Below the pieces are notes generated by a model. The model made no database searches. It was not told the origin of the DNA and was given only the letters and a program-made list of their open reading frames with translations. Of a stretch of DNA of 64,000 bases, positions 11,838-21,236 are shown piece by piece (positions within the stretch are counted from its first letter, which is position 1; every line of letters begins with the position of its first letter). The stretch is from Arthonia radiata (Eukaryota; Ascomycota; Arthoniomycetes; Arthoniales; Arthoniaceae), in assembly GCA_002989075.1 (NCBI GenBank), contig PSQN01000017.1, forward strand, positions 2,735,453-2,799,452, written 5' to 3'. Position numbers and translations under genes: made by a program.

Positions 11838-12382
11838 TGTGGGCTTGTAGTGATTGCGGTATGGAGAATGTAGGAAGCGGTGTGTTCGTGCACGAACCGA
11901 AGACGGTTAGGCTGACGAAGAAGTAGAAGAGAGGTGTTTGCGAAGTTGTCGGGAAATCGTCTGAGACGGAGATAGACTTCCTGGGGAGACAGAGTGAGAA
12001 TGTGAATATTGACCTTTTATGAGCGCGTCACGTAAATGCGATCGGCAAAAAAGCTTGGCTTGACGGAAGCACTGTCCGATTTTGACGCAGTTCGAGACCG
12101 CCGACCGTGCGACGTGCGTCTCGGAAAGGCTAGCGCTACAGCTGAGCCACGCATCGCCACATCTCGCCCTCAGCCGACGCCTCTGGCCTGGGTGGATGCT
12201 TATAGCACCTCCGGCTATAAAAGCCGTCTTCGGGGTAATTTGCCAACGGTCGAATGGGCCGCGAAGTAGTTCATGCATGACCGCAAGTCTCCGAAAGGCC
12301 TTGTCAAGCGTACCTGGGGGTTTGCGATCACATCCCCCCCCAAGAAAGAGCCACCAGTGACCACCAAGGACCCTTGGTTCTC
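11838..12382. promoter_or_regulatory. Upstream region of gis2
   Basis: About 545 bp between the F-box gene's 3' end and the gis2 start, both on the minus strand. It presumably holds the gis2 promoter and leader. No gene or defined motif is supported. Confidence 0.4.
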
Positions 12383-14002
12383 TCAAGTAAAGTCGTACAC
12401 AGCCAGTAGCGATTGGATACCGGGTGAGCGTTCATTGAGTATGACGATATGCTCCTCATCGAAGCCAACCCATCCCCGCGTGATCGATTCTTGGACGTTG
12501 TTCACAAGGTTTGAACAACTCCCCCGCTCTGATAGGGCTTGTGACACGACCGCTAGTCGATCTGGCGTGTATGGACGGCGCTTCTCCGGCGTAAGCTGAA
12601 TGCTACCTTGTCCGTTGAGAACAGCTGCTGCACCTTCAAGATGCCAGATGCGAACCTCGCCACCCCGACTACTCACGGAAACTGCGCGCCCGCCTGGACC
12701 AATGTCAGCACCGAACACCGCTGAGGTATGCCCCCAAAGCCTCGCCCTGGAACGGATCACAAGCGACTCTGAGGTCGATGCAACCGTGAACAGAGTCAGC
12801 GTGTTGTCCGCGTGTGTCATCAGCAGATATGGGTGTGAATAAGAGATCGAAGTTGGCTTGGAGATGTCATAAACGGCTCTGGCGGTCCGGGGACGAGCTT
12901 GCGTGGCGGGAGGTGCAGCTGCAGAAGCAGCTGTGGGTGCCAACGCAAGCCGTGAGTCTTGTAGTAAACCGTTCGCGCCGAATTTGAGCTCTTGCAGACT
13001 GGCTGTCCATGCGTTGCCGAGCGACGGGGAGCCATACACCAGGCAGACGACGACACAGTCTCCATGCTTACGGACCGAAATTGAGAAGGGGTTGCGCACG
13101 GTGTGAGACCTTAATGAGTGCAGAAATAGCGGCTCCCGGTCGGTGTACGTATAGAACAATGACAACGTCTTATTGCTCGCCATTGTCACCAAATAAGGCC
13201 ACGAGACAGCGACGCTTGTCAAGCAGCTACTCGACATCGGCAATCTGAATTCCGCTGATCGATATTGGCGTCGTCCCACATCGAAAGTGTAAAAGGCGAG
13301 CGAGCCATCTTCAAAGCCTACTACCACATGGTGGGCTTGATCCAGGCTATCGTTGGGTTCGACGGCTAGGGCGGTCGGTCGCTGTCGCTGGTGCTTTTCC
13401 CTTCCTCTATCTTGCAACGAGCTAGCTGCCCATAACTCTTTTGGATTTCTGTATGACCATGCTCTTAATCCCATGTCAACGTCAGCGGTGTGTACTATGC
13501 CTCCAATCATACGTCCCACCAGCCGAGGCGCGGTATCAGCAATGGAGATTTCGTCGAGATCACAGAGACCTTTGGACCAGCGGTAACGGGTCTTAAAACG
13601 CTGTTTCCAGTTAATGTTAGGCCCATTACTCTCTTCGTCTAGCCAGTTTAGTTTGCTAAGACTGGCTCGAGCGGCGACGCCAGATCTTGCTTTGCGTTTG
13701 TAGCGAGCTAGTTTATCGAGACGAGGCTGAACGAAATGCTCGTGATATGCTCTACGCCACAGTCCTGCATCGCCAGCGACGCCCCTGAGTGTCCGCGAGA
13801 CCGACTGACATAATGCTAAGGTCTCAAACGGAAGACAAGAGAGAATGCGCAGTATAAGCTCGTCAGAGAGGCTGAGAAGAGGGGAGTGAGCATGTTGCAC
13901 TCGCTTAGTCGTATGCGAATTGGTGCAGTCTTTTGAACGCTTTCTTTTAAGCATGTTCGCCGTTGGAGTAGTGTTTCTGGCAAAACCGTAGATATTGTCC
14001 AT
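12383..14002 (-). CDS. F-box protein with WD40-like repeats
   Basis: Single-exon protein of 539 residues. An F-box lies at about residues 40-85 (LLSLSDELILRILSCLP, then LCQSVSRTLRGVA and LWRRAYHEHF). It is followed by a linker containing WKQRFKTRYRWSKG. A C-terminal region of repeated beta-strand motifs resembles a WD40 propeller: HHVVVGFEDGSLAFYTFD, SVAVSWPYLVTMASNKTLSLF, PYLLMTHADNTLTLF and RGGEVRIWHLEG. F-box proteins bind Skp1 and recruit substrates to SCF ubiquitin ligases; the propeller would contact the substrate. The substrate cannot be predicted. The Lys/Arg-rich N-terminus (LKRKRSKD) could be a nuclear signal. It is divergent with npr2 and shares a roughly 205-bp promoter with it. 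Confidence 0.8.
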   Translation of the reverse strand: MDNIYGFARNTTPTANMLKRKRSKDCTNSHTTKRVQHAHSPLLSLSDELILRILSCLPFETLALCQSVSRTLRGVAGDAGLWRRAYHEHFVQPRLDKLARYKRKARSGVAARASLSKLNWLDEESNGPNINWKQRFKTRYRWSKGLCDLDEISIADTAPRLVGRMIGGIVHTADVDMGLRAWSYRNPKELWAASSLQDRGREKHQRQRPTALAVEPNDSLDQAHHVVVGFEDGSLAFYTFDVGRRQYRSAEFRLPMSSSCLTSVAVSWPYLVTMASNKTLSLFYTYTDREPLFLHSLRSHTVRNPFSISVRKHGDCVVVCLVYGSPSLGNAWTASLQELKFGANGLLQDSRLALAPTAASAAAPPATQARPRTARAVYDISKPTSISYSHPYLLMTHADNTLTLFTVASTSESLVIRSRARLWGHTSAVFGADIGPGGRAVSVSSRGGEVRIWHLEGAAAVLNGQGSIQLTPEKRRPYTPDRLAVVSQALSERGSCSNLVNNVQESITRGWVGFDEEHIVILNERSPGIQSLLAVYDFT

Positions 14003-14207
14003 CTAGGTGCCTTCTGGCGTATACTGCAAGTGATGTTCCGCGATCTACCGAGGCTTTTCGGACTATCCTAATACCGTTGTTCTCCCTATCAGCCTATCTG
14101 GCTACGGCGCATTTTCTGATTGTACATTATGCACGCGAACTTGCTCCGTGAGCGACCATACTTATAAGATATGATATGAATGTGCTCACGCCCGATCGAG
14201 CTTGGCC
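14003..14207. promoter_or_regulatory. Bidirectional promoter between F-box gene and npr2
   Basis: Compact 205-bp gap between the two divergent start codons. A TTATAAG-like stretch lies at about 14162 on the npr2 side. Shared regulation is inferred from geometry only. Confidence 0.5.
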
Positions 14208-15565
14208 ATGATTGAAGCAGTGTTCTTTGCCCGCTTTCACATAGAAAAGGGTACGTGGCTCATCATCTGGGCGGGAAAGGCCATGAGATGGACCAGATTG
14301 CTAAGACGGGCGTTGACAGGTACGACGTAGGTCCGATTATTCTTCACCAATGGCCTGCAGGGATCGTCTCCCAAAAGCCGTTGTGTGAGTTTGCTCGGCT
14401 CTTCGACTTTTCCGCCATCTCGGAGTACATCATACCCCGTCAAGAGCTATGTCAACAGTCACTTGCGGTTTGCATCAATGGCTACCGCATTGTTGGTCAC
14501 CCGATGTGTCTCGAGGACACCGAGAAATATGCACGCAACGAGTACATGTTCAATTTCTGTGTTGTGATACATGAGCATGAAAACTACTCGGCATATGAGA
14601 AGATAGCTGCCAAAATAGCACATGTGCTCGCGGATGCTGAGGAGCAAGAGAATTTCCTGCTTGAAGATGAGATGAACATGGAGCATGCATCGAGCCCGAG
14701 AGACAACGAAGTCAGCACGTTCGTACCAAAAATGCGCAGGTTCTGCGAAGACCTGTTGGAAGACCTAAACAACTACGGCGAGTGCATCATACCGCTGTGT
14801 ACGTATGGATTGTTCGAAAGGGTAGGCTGCAAGCTGATGAATAAGCCAGCCGAGGCGCATGACCTGAACGTGAAGCTTTTCGCGTCTGTGCCCCCCGCGC
14901 CGCCCGTCAAACCCTTCCATGTCCCACTCAACTTGGTGGACCTCCACAGCATGATTGGAGACACCTGGGACCTGACCCTGCAACGAATTGTCCCACATAT
15001 CGATGGTATCAACCATGTCGCTCGTATTGCAGAGCTTGTCCAAGCAGACCCAACGCTCGTCCAGCAAGCCGTCCAACAGCTGCTACGCTTTGACTTCGTT
15101 ATCTTGCTTGATATGCTTCAGTTCAACGCATCGTACGCCCCTACGTCACAAATGAGACTCCTGTCATTCGATGAGGACATGCAAGAAGAGTGCGCGACTT
15201 TTGCTTCCCAAGGTGACAGAACGATTGACAATGAGACGATAGTCCAGCTGTATCTGAGCCTTTGCCACGGGGTCACGCTCAAAGCATGGGTGCTGGAGAA
15301 CCAGCGATCATTGGAGCATATTGAACTTCATCGATTCATCATGGCCGGTTTGATCAAGGGCCTTATCTATCGTGTGCACCGATATGCGATCAGAGACGCA
15401 AACGCAAAGAGCACAGCCGCAACGAGCTCACAAGACCGGCAACTATATAGGTACTTGGACGGAACGCATTGCTTCGACGAAATATGCGTCGCTCTATCTA
15501 TCACACCGCATGATCTATTGACACGCCTGCACAGCCGACAGGATGTCGCTATATTTGAGCGCTGA
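14208..15565 (+). CDS. npr2: Nitrogen permease regulator NPR2 (GATOR1/SEACIT subunit)
   Basis: The start MIEAVFFARFHIEKG lies in a short first exon, 14208-14250, joined over an 80-nt intron (GTACGT/CGTAG) to 14331, giving EKGPIILHQWPAG. The protein continues with the family hallmarks FDFSAISEYIIPRQELC, CINGYRIVGHP, YARNEYMFNF, LEDLNNYGEC, VKPFHVPL and TWDLTLQRIVPHIDGINHV. A probable 51-nt intron at 14799-14849 (GTACGT/GCCAG) is a multiple of three with no stop. Removing it closes the family alignment as ECIIPLSEAHDLNVKLF and gives 408 residues; retained, the protein is 425. NPR2 pairs with NPR3 in the complex that stimulates GTP hydrolysis by Rag/Gtr proteins and restrains TORC1 when amino acids are scarce, at the vacuole surface. 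The gene ends only 26 bp from the convergent dehydrogenase. Confidence 0.92.
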
Positions 15566-15591
15566 TCTCCGTTGCGAGACCCAAGTGACTT

Positions 15592-16437
15592 CTAATAACA
15601 AGCGTAACCACCGCTGGCACTGATGCACTGTCCAGTAACCCAACTACTTCGCTCCTCAGCTAAGAAGGCAACGATCTCTGCGATCTCCTGCGGCGTTCCT
15701 ACGCGATTCTGCACTGGCGTCACCTCCTTTTGCTGGTTGATTATCTTGGGGTCCACCTGCGCTAACATGTCCGACTCGACCGGACCGGGGTTTACAGCGT
15801 TTCTTTAACATCAACATGTCAGTACATTGTCTTCTGGACCACACAACGGCTTCAGAACAGGTTGTGTGGACAACGAGACTTACACCGTCGTGCCGTCTCC
15901 TCCAAGCTCTGAAGCCCAGCACCTGGTGAGGCCCTCGAGTGCAGCCTTACTGGAAGAGTATACGCTTGTGCCTGGGAAGTTGCCGCGAGCACCGACGCTG
16001 CTCATGTTGATGATCCGACCTGGGCGTCTCAGGTGTGGGAGCGCTCTCTGCAACAGTAACAAGGGTGCCCGCACATTGAGATGATAGATCGAGTCAAACT
16101 CTTCGTGCTTGACGTCCTCTACGCGTTTAGATAGGATTAGGCCGGCATTATTGACAAGAATATCGATATGGCCGAAGGCTCTGACAGTCTCATTGATAAC
16201 TTTGTCCGCGGAAGCGGGCTCGCGCAGGTCGGCCTGCACAGCGATGGATGTGCTATTTGCTTCGGTGGCGATGCGTTTGCTCAGCTCCTCAACGCCGGCC
16301 TTGCTACTGTCACTCGTGTATGTAATGGCCACCTTGGCGCCGCGGCTAGCGAGGTCGAAAGCGAGAGTAACCCCGATACCTCTTGAAGCGCCTGTCACGA
16401 TGGCGACTTTGCCTTCAAGTGTCCGTGGTGGCGCCAT
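15592..16437 (-). CDS. Short-chain dehydrogenase/reductase
   Basis: 254-residue classical SDR in exons 16437-15884 and 15802-15592. The 81-nt intron joins GTT-V and NAVNPGPVESDM. The nucleotide-binding motif TGASRGIG is at residues 15-22, NNAG at 96-99, and the catalytic Ser146/147, Tyr160 and Lys164 (YSSSK) are present. The C-terminus SSWVTGQCISASGGYAC is typical. Asn/Thr after the second beta strand (ITYTSDSS) suggests preference for NADP(H), by analogy with fungal naphthol and versicolorin-type reductases; the substrate is unknown. An upstream in-frame ATG at 16467 would add ten residues, but MAPPRTLEGKVA is the usual kind of start. The gene is convergent with npr2. No polyketide synthase or other cluster gene is nearby, so a role in secondary metabolism is not supported. 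Confidence 0.88.
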
Positions 16438-16751
16438 AGTTGACTTGGCCTGCGTGGGGAAGAGCATTTGTTAGAACAAACGACCTAACTAATTCTGGAG
16501 TAGTTAGGAAGAAAACAAATGTGTACCTAAAGCCGTTTGTACGTGCAGTGCACAGCCTAAGCGACCTGGTCTTATACCTTGCATGATGTGACGCAAGACT
16601 TTCTCCGTATTGTCCTATCTCGGCCCTTATACCTCCGTAGATTCATGCAATGCAGATTGAACAGGTATTCAGAATCTCCAGAAGTCAAAGTTAAGGGAGT
16701 GCAGCAGCTTGCTCATGTGCCGCACTGGCAAAGAACGTTGATACTCTCCAA
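16438..16751. other. Short intergenic region
   Basis: About 310 bp upstream of the dehydrogenase, next to the 3' end of the FRG1-like gene. Nothing beyond presumed promoter sequence was seen. Confidence 0.4.
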
Positions 16752-17591
16752 TCATGAGGCAAACTTATCATGCTTGCCCTTGACTTTGACATCTAGCAGC
16801 GCCTCATGGTAATCACCTGCTTTCCTAGCCTTCTTCAACTTCTTGACTTCATCGTCCTCCAACCTTCGACCGACGGCCTCCTCCAACTGCCGCCTTGAGA
16901 TCTTTTCGCGGGCCTTATCCTCCTTCTGCATTTTCAGTCGAGGCTTGAATCTTGCTTGCATCCGTAGTCTAACTTCACATCTCCTGCTGACCTCGTCGAA
17001 GTCCCCCCGTATCTTGAGCTTTTCAACGCTCCTCCCGTCGTCCTCGTCATGCTCCTCAACGCCGACGTATTTTCCATGCACGTTCCGCAGCGTGTATCCT
17101 TCCCCGCTCTCCGCAGCACCTATTCTCCATTGTTCTTCCGGTCCCACGGCTTCTTTCGTCGCGTACATTTCACCCTCCCTCGAGCAACTCATGTATTTTC
17201 CATGATGGCCCTTGAAGCTCAGTGTCTCTGTACCAGCGATTTTGTTTGCGACCCACACTTGCCGGACGTCATGCGGTTCTGCTGTGCTAGGGTTGTCATC
17301 GATGATGTTCTCAAGGCGCGATGGGAATATACTGCCGACCGCATCCGTGGCAAGTGCAGCATGCGGTACGGTCGAGAGTACGAGGACGGCAGGGCCAGCG
17401 AGGTCAGAAGCTGCGTCGGGGGAGGTCCAGGAGTCGTCTTCTTCTGCTGGTATTCCTGACGGTCGTGGTAAATCTGAGGTGCTGGCGGAGGTATTGAACT
17501 TGTCGGAAACGGAGGAGTGGACGGTGTCGTCGGCGTTGCGCTTGCGTTTCTTGGACTTCAAGGCCTTGTCGCCTTTGAAGGTGAGAGGCAT
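16752..17591 (-). CDS. frg1: FRG1-like protein
   Basis: Single exon, 279 residues. The start chosen is MPLTFKGDKALKSKKRKR; a frame extending further upstream adds a non-conserved 48-residue leader. The N-terminus has a basic KKRKR nuclear-type signal and then an acidic, disordered segment. The core, about residues 80-215, reads as the FRG1 beta-trefoil (fascin/actin-crosslinking-like): VWVANKIAGTETLSFKG, GKYMSCSREG, EEQWRIG and GYTLRNVHGKYV. A basic helical tail follows, with KMQKEDKAREKISRRQLEEA and VKGKHDKFAS. Family members locate to the nucleolus and Cajal bodies and associate with spliceosomes and RNA. The gene is divergent with dld1. Confidence 0.88.
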   Translation of the reverse strand: MPLTFKGDKALKSKKRKRNADDTVHSSVSDKFNTSASTSDLPRPSGIPAEEDDSWTSPDAASDLAGPAVLVLSTVPHAALATDAVGSIFPSRLENIIDDNPSTAEPHDVRQVWVANKIAGTETLSFKGHHGKYMSCSREGEMYATKEAVGPEEQWRIGAAESGEGYTLRNVHGKYVGVEEHDEDDGRSVEKLKIRGDFDEVSRRCEVRLRMQARFKPRLKMQKEDKAREKISRRQLEEAVGRRLEDDEVKKLKKARKAGDYHEALLDVKVKGKHDKFAS

Positions 17592-17993
17592 TCCAAGCAG
17601 CGTGTCGACACAATTCGCTCTGGTGTTGGTTCTTTGATCAATCAACAGACGGTGGTGTCTGGAGAATGTCCGTGGAATGATGTTGGAGAGCGAACGTGGG
17701 AGCGCTCGAAGGGGGTGAGTTGGCTCGCGCACCACACGGTCAATAATCTGCAGTGGATGTATCAGTTCAAACGTGGATCTGGGCGAAAAGGCGTGAGGAG
17801 ACAGCCTCCATGTTTCAGTCTTGGCGCTGTGACGTTGCGTGGGGAAACCGACGGATGAAGAGCCGTTTGTATCTTGCCATATTCCTCCTCATCCTGCCTT
17901 ATTATCACTATTATCATATCGAAGGCTCTTTAAATTAACTTCTACTTCGTTGCAATGACTGCGCCAGCATAACGCACGCGATTCGTTCCTGCG
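17592..17993. promoter_or_regulatory. Bidirectional promoter between frg1 and dld1
   Basis: A 402-bp divergent gap. The dld1-proximal part is AT-rich with repeated TTATCA/ATTAT stretches near 17898-17940. No defined site can be assigned. Confidence 0.45.
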
Positions 17994-19793
17994 ATGTCGC
18001 GACCACTATTACCTCGTGCGATCCACGCTCGGCCATCTTCTTGCCTCTCTCGCCAATGCCCACGATTACTTCTGAGATCGAGCATTACAAGACGGCATTA
18101 TGCTGACAACCAACCGCAGCAGCCACCTGACTCTGAGAGACCCGATTTCAAGTCACAACTCTGGCAATCAACCACTGAGCGCGTGCAGCGCGAGAAGGCC
18201 GAGCAAGCACGCTTCGCTCAGTACCGAAATGTCGGTTCGAGCGGCAGCGGGCTTGCCTTCTCTTTTGCTCTCCTTTTCGCGTGCGGCGTTACATACTACC
18301 TGGGCTCCATAACCGCACCGCAGCCAGTCACAAGCTCAACTCTACCCCTGAACAAAGCAACCAAACTCGACCACGACCTCAGTGAGAAGAACCTCCAAGC
18401 TGCGTGGGCGGACTTTCGCTCAATAGTTGGCGAAGACAATGTGAGCACCACAGACTCAGACCGCGATGCACATGCCGGCTCAGCATGGAGCAGCTATCCA
18501 CACACGCCCAATGACCGACCTTTCTGCATTGTAAGTCCTGGCTCGACAGAGGAAGTGTCAAAAATAATGAAAGTATGCTATTCGAGGCGAATACCGGTTG
18601 TTCCTTACTCAGGAGGCACATCGCTCGAGGGCCACTTCGCTTCGCTGCACAGAGGTGTTTGTCTGGACTTCTCGCGCATGGACCAGATCCTGGCTGTACA
18701 TCCCAACGATCTTGACTGCGTCGTCCAGCCTGCACTGGGTTGGGAGTCGTTGAATGAAGAGTTATCTAAAGAGGGATTGTTCTTCCCACCTGATCCAGGA
18801 CCAGGCGCGATGATCGGCGGCATGGTTGGGACAGGCTGTTCCGGAACAAATGCATACAGATACGGGACAATGAGAGACTGGGTGATCAATCTCACGGTCG
18901 TGATGGCTGATGGTACTATTGTCAAGACGCGACAAAGGCCGCGGAAGAGTAGTGCAGGCTACGATCTCACACGACTATTCGTTGGCTCCGAGGGGACACT
19001 GGGACTAGTCACGGAGGTGACACTCAAGCTCACCGCAGCGCCAAAAAACCAACGAGTCGCAGTCGCCACCTTCAACAGCGTCAAGGACGCCTCTGAGTGC
19101 GTAAGCAAAACAGTTCGGGAGGGGATTCCTATCGCCGCAGTCGAGCTTCTTGACGATGAGCAGATGAGGTGTATCAACCTTTCCGGCTCAACCACGAAGC
19201 AGTGGAAGGAAAGTCCGACTCTGTTTTTCAAATTCAGCGGGCCAAGCCAGGGGTCCGTGAAAGACAGCATTGCGTCGGTGCAAGCACAGGCGAAGAAGGC
19301 CGGGTCTAAGTCCTTCGAATTCGCGCGAGACGAAGACGAAGCGAATGAACTTTGGTCTGCGCGGAAGGAAGCGCTCTGGAGCTGCATGGCTGCAAGTCCA
19401 TACCCAAGCGAAGAGACACATGTGTGGACGACGGATGTGGCGGTGCCCATTAGCCGTTTGCCGGACATCGTGGAAGAGACGAAGAAAGACATGAAAGACA
19501 ATGGTCTCGTAGGCACGATCGTAGGCCATGTTGGCGATGGAAACTTCCATGCGATCATTCTGTACGACCAGAAGAGGAGGCAGATCACTAGCGACGTCGT
19601 ACACCGTATGGTGGAGAGAGCATTAGCAATGGAGGGCACAGCAACAGGCGAGCATGGTGTAGGTATTATCAAGAAAGAATATTTACACAAAGAGGTGGGG
19701 CAAACCGGCGTGGATGCGATGAGAGCGTTAAAGAAAGCTTGGGACCCTCTGGGCCTGTTGAATCCAGACAAAATCGTGCAGATCGGAAGATGA
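17994..19793 (+). CDS. dld1: Mitochondrial D-lactate dehydrogenase (cytochrome)
   Basis: Single-exon protein of 599 residues. It starts with an Arg/Ser-rich mitochondrial presequence (MSRPLLPRAIHARPSS, then SITRRHYA). A membrane segment around residues 85-103 (LAFSFALLFACGVTYYLGS) implies anchoring in the inner membrane. The FAD-binding PCMH domain has PYSGGTSLEGH, DPGPGAMIGGMVGTGCSG and SEGTLGLVTEVTLKL. The C-terminal oxidase cap has VGHVGDGNFH, GTATGEHGVG and DPLGLLNPDKI. Together these match D-lactate:cytochrome c oxidoreductases of the Dld1 type, which oxidise D-lactate to pyruvate and pass electrons to cytochrome c, serving growth on lactate and disposal of the methylglyoxal product. Length is in the family range. 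Confidence 0.93.
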   Translation: MSRPLLPRAIHARPSSCLSRQCPRLLLRSSITRRHYADNQPQQPPDSERPDFKSQLWQSTTERVQREKAEQARFAQYRNVGSSGSGLAFSFALLFACGVTYYLGSITAPQPVTSSTLPLNKATKLDHDLSEKNLQAAWADFRSIVGEDNVSTTDSDRDAHAGSAWSSYPHTPNDRPFCIVSPGSTEEVSKIMKVCYSRRIPVVPYSGGTSLEGHFASLHRGVCLDFSRMDQILAVHPNDLDCVVQPALGWESLNEELSKEGLFFPPDPGPGAMIGGMVGTGCSGTNAYRYGTMRDWVINLTVVMADGTIVKTRQRPRKSSAGYDLTRLFVGSEGTLGLVTEVTLKLTAAPKNQRVAVATFNSVKDASECVSKTVREGIPIAAVELLDDEQMRCINLSGSTTKQWKESPTLFFKFSGPSQGSVKDSIASVQAQAKKAGSKSFEFARDEDEANELWSARKEALWSCMAASPYPSEETHVWTTDVAVPISRLPDIVEETKKDMKDNGLVGTIVGHVGDGNFHAIILYDQKRRQITSDVVHRMVERALAMEGTATGEHGVGIIKKEYLHKEVGQTGVDAMRALKKAWDPLGLLNPDKIVQIGR

Positions 19794-21236
19794 TAGCTGA
19801 GTTATCATCGTACCAGGCAGCATGCGCTGTGACAGATCCGCTTCTTTATCCTCAAGGTGTCTTGAATCCAGCGGCACTAATCTAGAGGCCGTATCCCGAC
19901 TTGGCGAAGAAGCTAAAGCACCGCGCAGCAGCGCACACACCTCATTCCTTGGAGACCGTCAATCGAACGAAATCGGCCAAGCTAAAGGTCAGTACTCAAA
20001 GCGGAGATCGCTCGTAAGCACGGGATGCTGACCGGCCAGCGTGTTGCATCCACGCGGGTCGTTAGTGCACGAGCCGAGCTGTTCCCATGTGCACCTTGAA
20101 GATTGACGCCCACCACTGCGTATCCCCAGGAGCCGTGGGTTTGAACTCTAGGTGAAGACGTGCATATTGACCCAGATATGCCTGCTATTGAACAATCAGC
20201 AACAATTCTAAGGTACAGATGGTTCGTTCTTTCTGACTGATGATCTCCATCAAACAATGCGATGCCCGAAGCCAGCATTTTTACGACCAAATTATTCCAA
20301 GGACGCTCCATCTGTGGGCCGGAGCATCGCTTGGACCAACGAACGCACGTTGCAGGCCACAAAGATCGGAGACATCAAGGAGTCGCGCATCCGACAGACA
20401 TCTGTCGTCCCGCTGTCCCTTCCTGTCCACCTGCCACTCCTCCAGCTGGGAACCCCACGGCTGCTCGCGTCTCGGCCGCATTCATCACGTCCCCACCTTC
20501 TGTTGGAAACGGTTCACGGCACCCTTCTGGTTCTTGAGTGCCCAAGGACATACCCGGATGCGGCTGACATGCGGTCCACGGAAGTCATGCAGGGGCCAAC
20601 TCTGAATGATCCACGCCAGCCGCATGTATGACGATCCTGTCGAAAGGCCTAACGTTTAAGCAGATGCCAAGCAGGTTGTAGTATGGCTTTGGTGCCATTT
20701 CGAATCCATCCTTTTCTGGGACAGAGTCCTAGCATAGCCGGGATAAGTGTGTAGATTCATCGCTGACAGGACGTTTTGAGACGCCTCCCGTCACAAACAT
20801 CTCTCATATCAAGCGTCTAATGTGCGTGGTAAAAAGACCTTTGAGTCCAGTCCCACCTAGGGAGCAAGTGTCAGTGACTCAGACTATCCTGTTCGACTAT
20901 TAGTGGTAGCGTAAAGTCATGACTAAGAACAAACAGCTGTCAACTATTTGCCGGCGCAGCGAAACGTTGATCTGTCGGATGAAACAGAGGTGGATGATCG
21001 GAGGCTCGGCACGTTCTGGAGGATTCCCTCGCTACATAAGACTCGACACACACACTTGGTCATGAAGACACACTTCGTCTGAGGCGACCTCGTGGTAGTG
21101 ATTGACTACGTCCGTTCTTTCTTTCCAGAAGCCCACCTTGTTCATTCATTGTCAACATCATTCGTTTCCTTCGTTTCTCCATAGCTTTTCGTTTCGACGC
21201 ACGTTCATTTCGTACCTTCATTCTTTCATTCCGTAC
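19794..21236. other. Long intergenic region
   Basis: About 1.44 kb between dld1 and the secreted repeat protein. Overlapping frames at 20240-20631 in all three plus frames are uninformative. The last 150 bp (21090-21236) are rich in TTC/CTT and look like the 5' leader of the next gene. No RNA gene or mobile element was seen. Confidence 0.45.

Noticed and set aside
14396-14420. Possible short intron around PLCEFARLF in npr2
   Set aside because: The available GT-AG pairs would give an intron under 40 nt and break the frame.
15581-16484. Possible secondary-metabolite cluster based on a reductase here plus the distant 2-oxoglutarate oxygenase and FAD oxidase
   Set aside because: The genes are 40 kb apart, separated by housekeeping genes, and no polyketide synthase, peptide synthetase or terpene cyclase is present.
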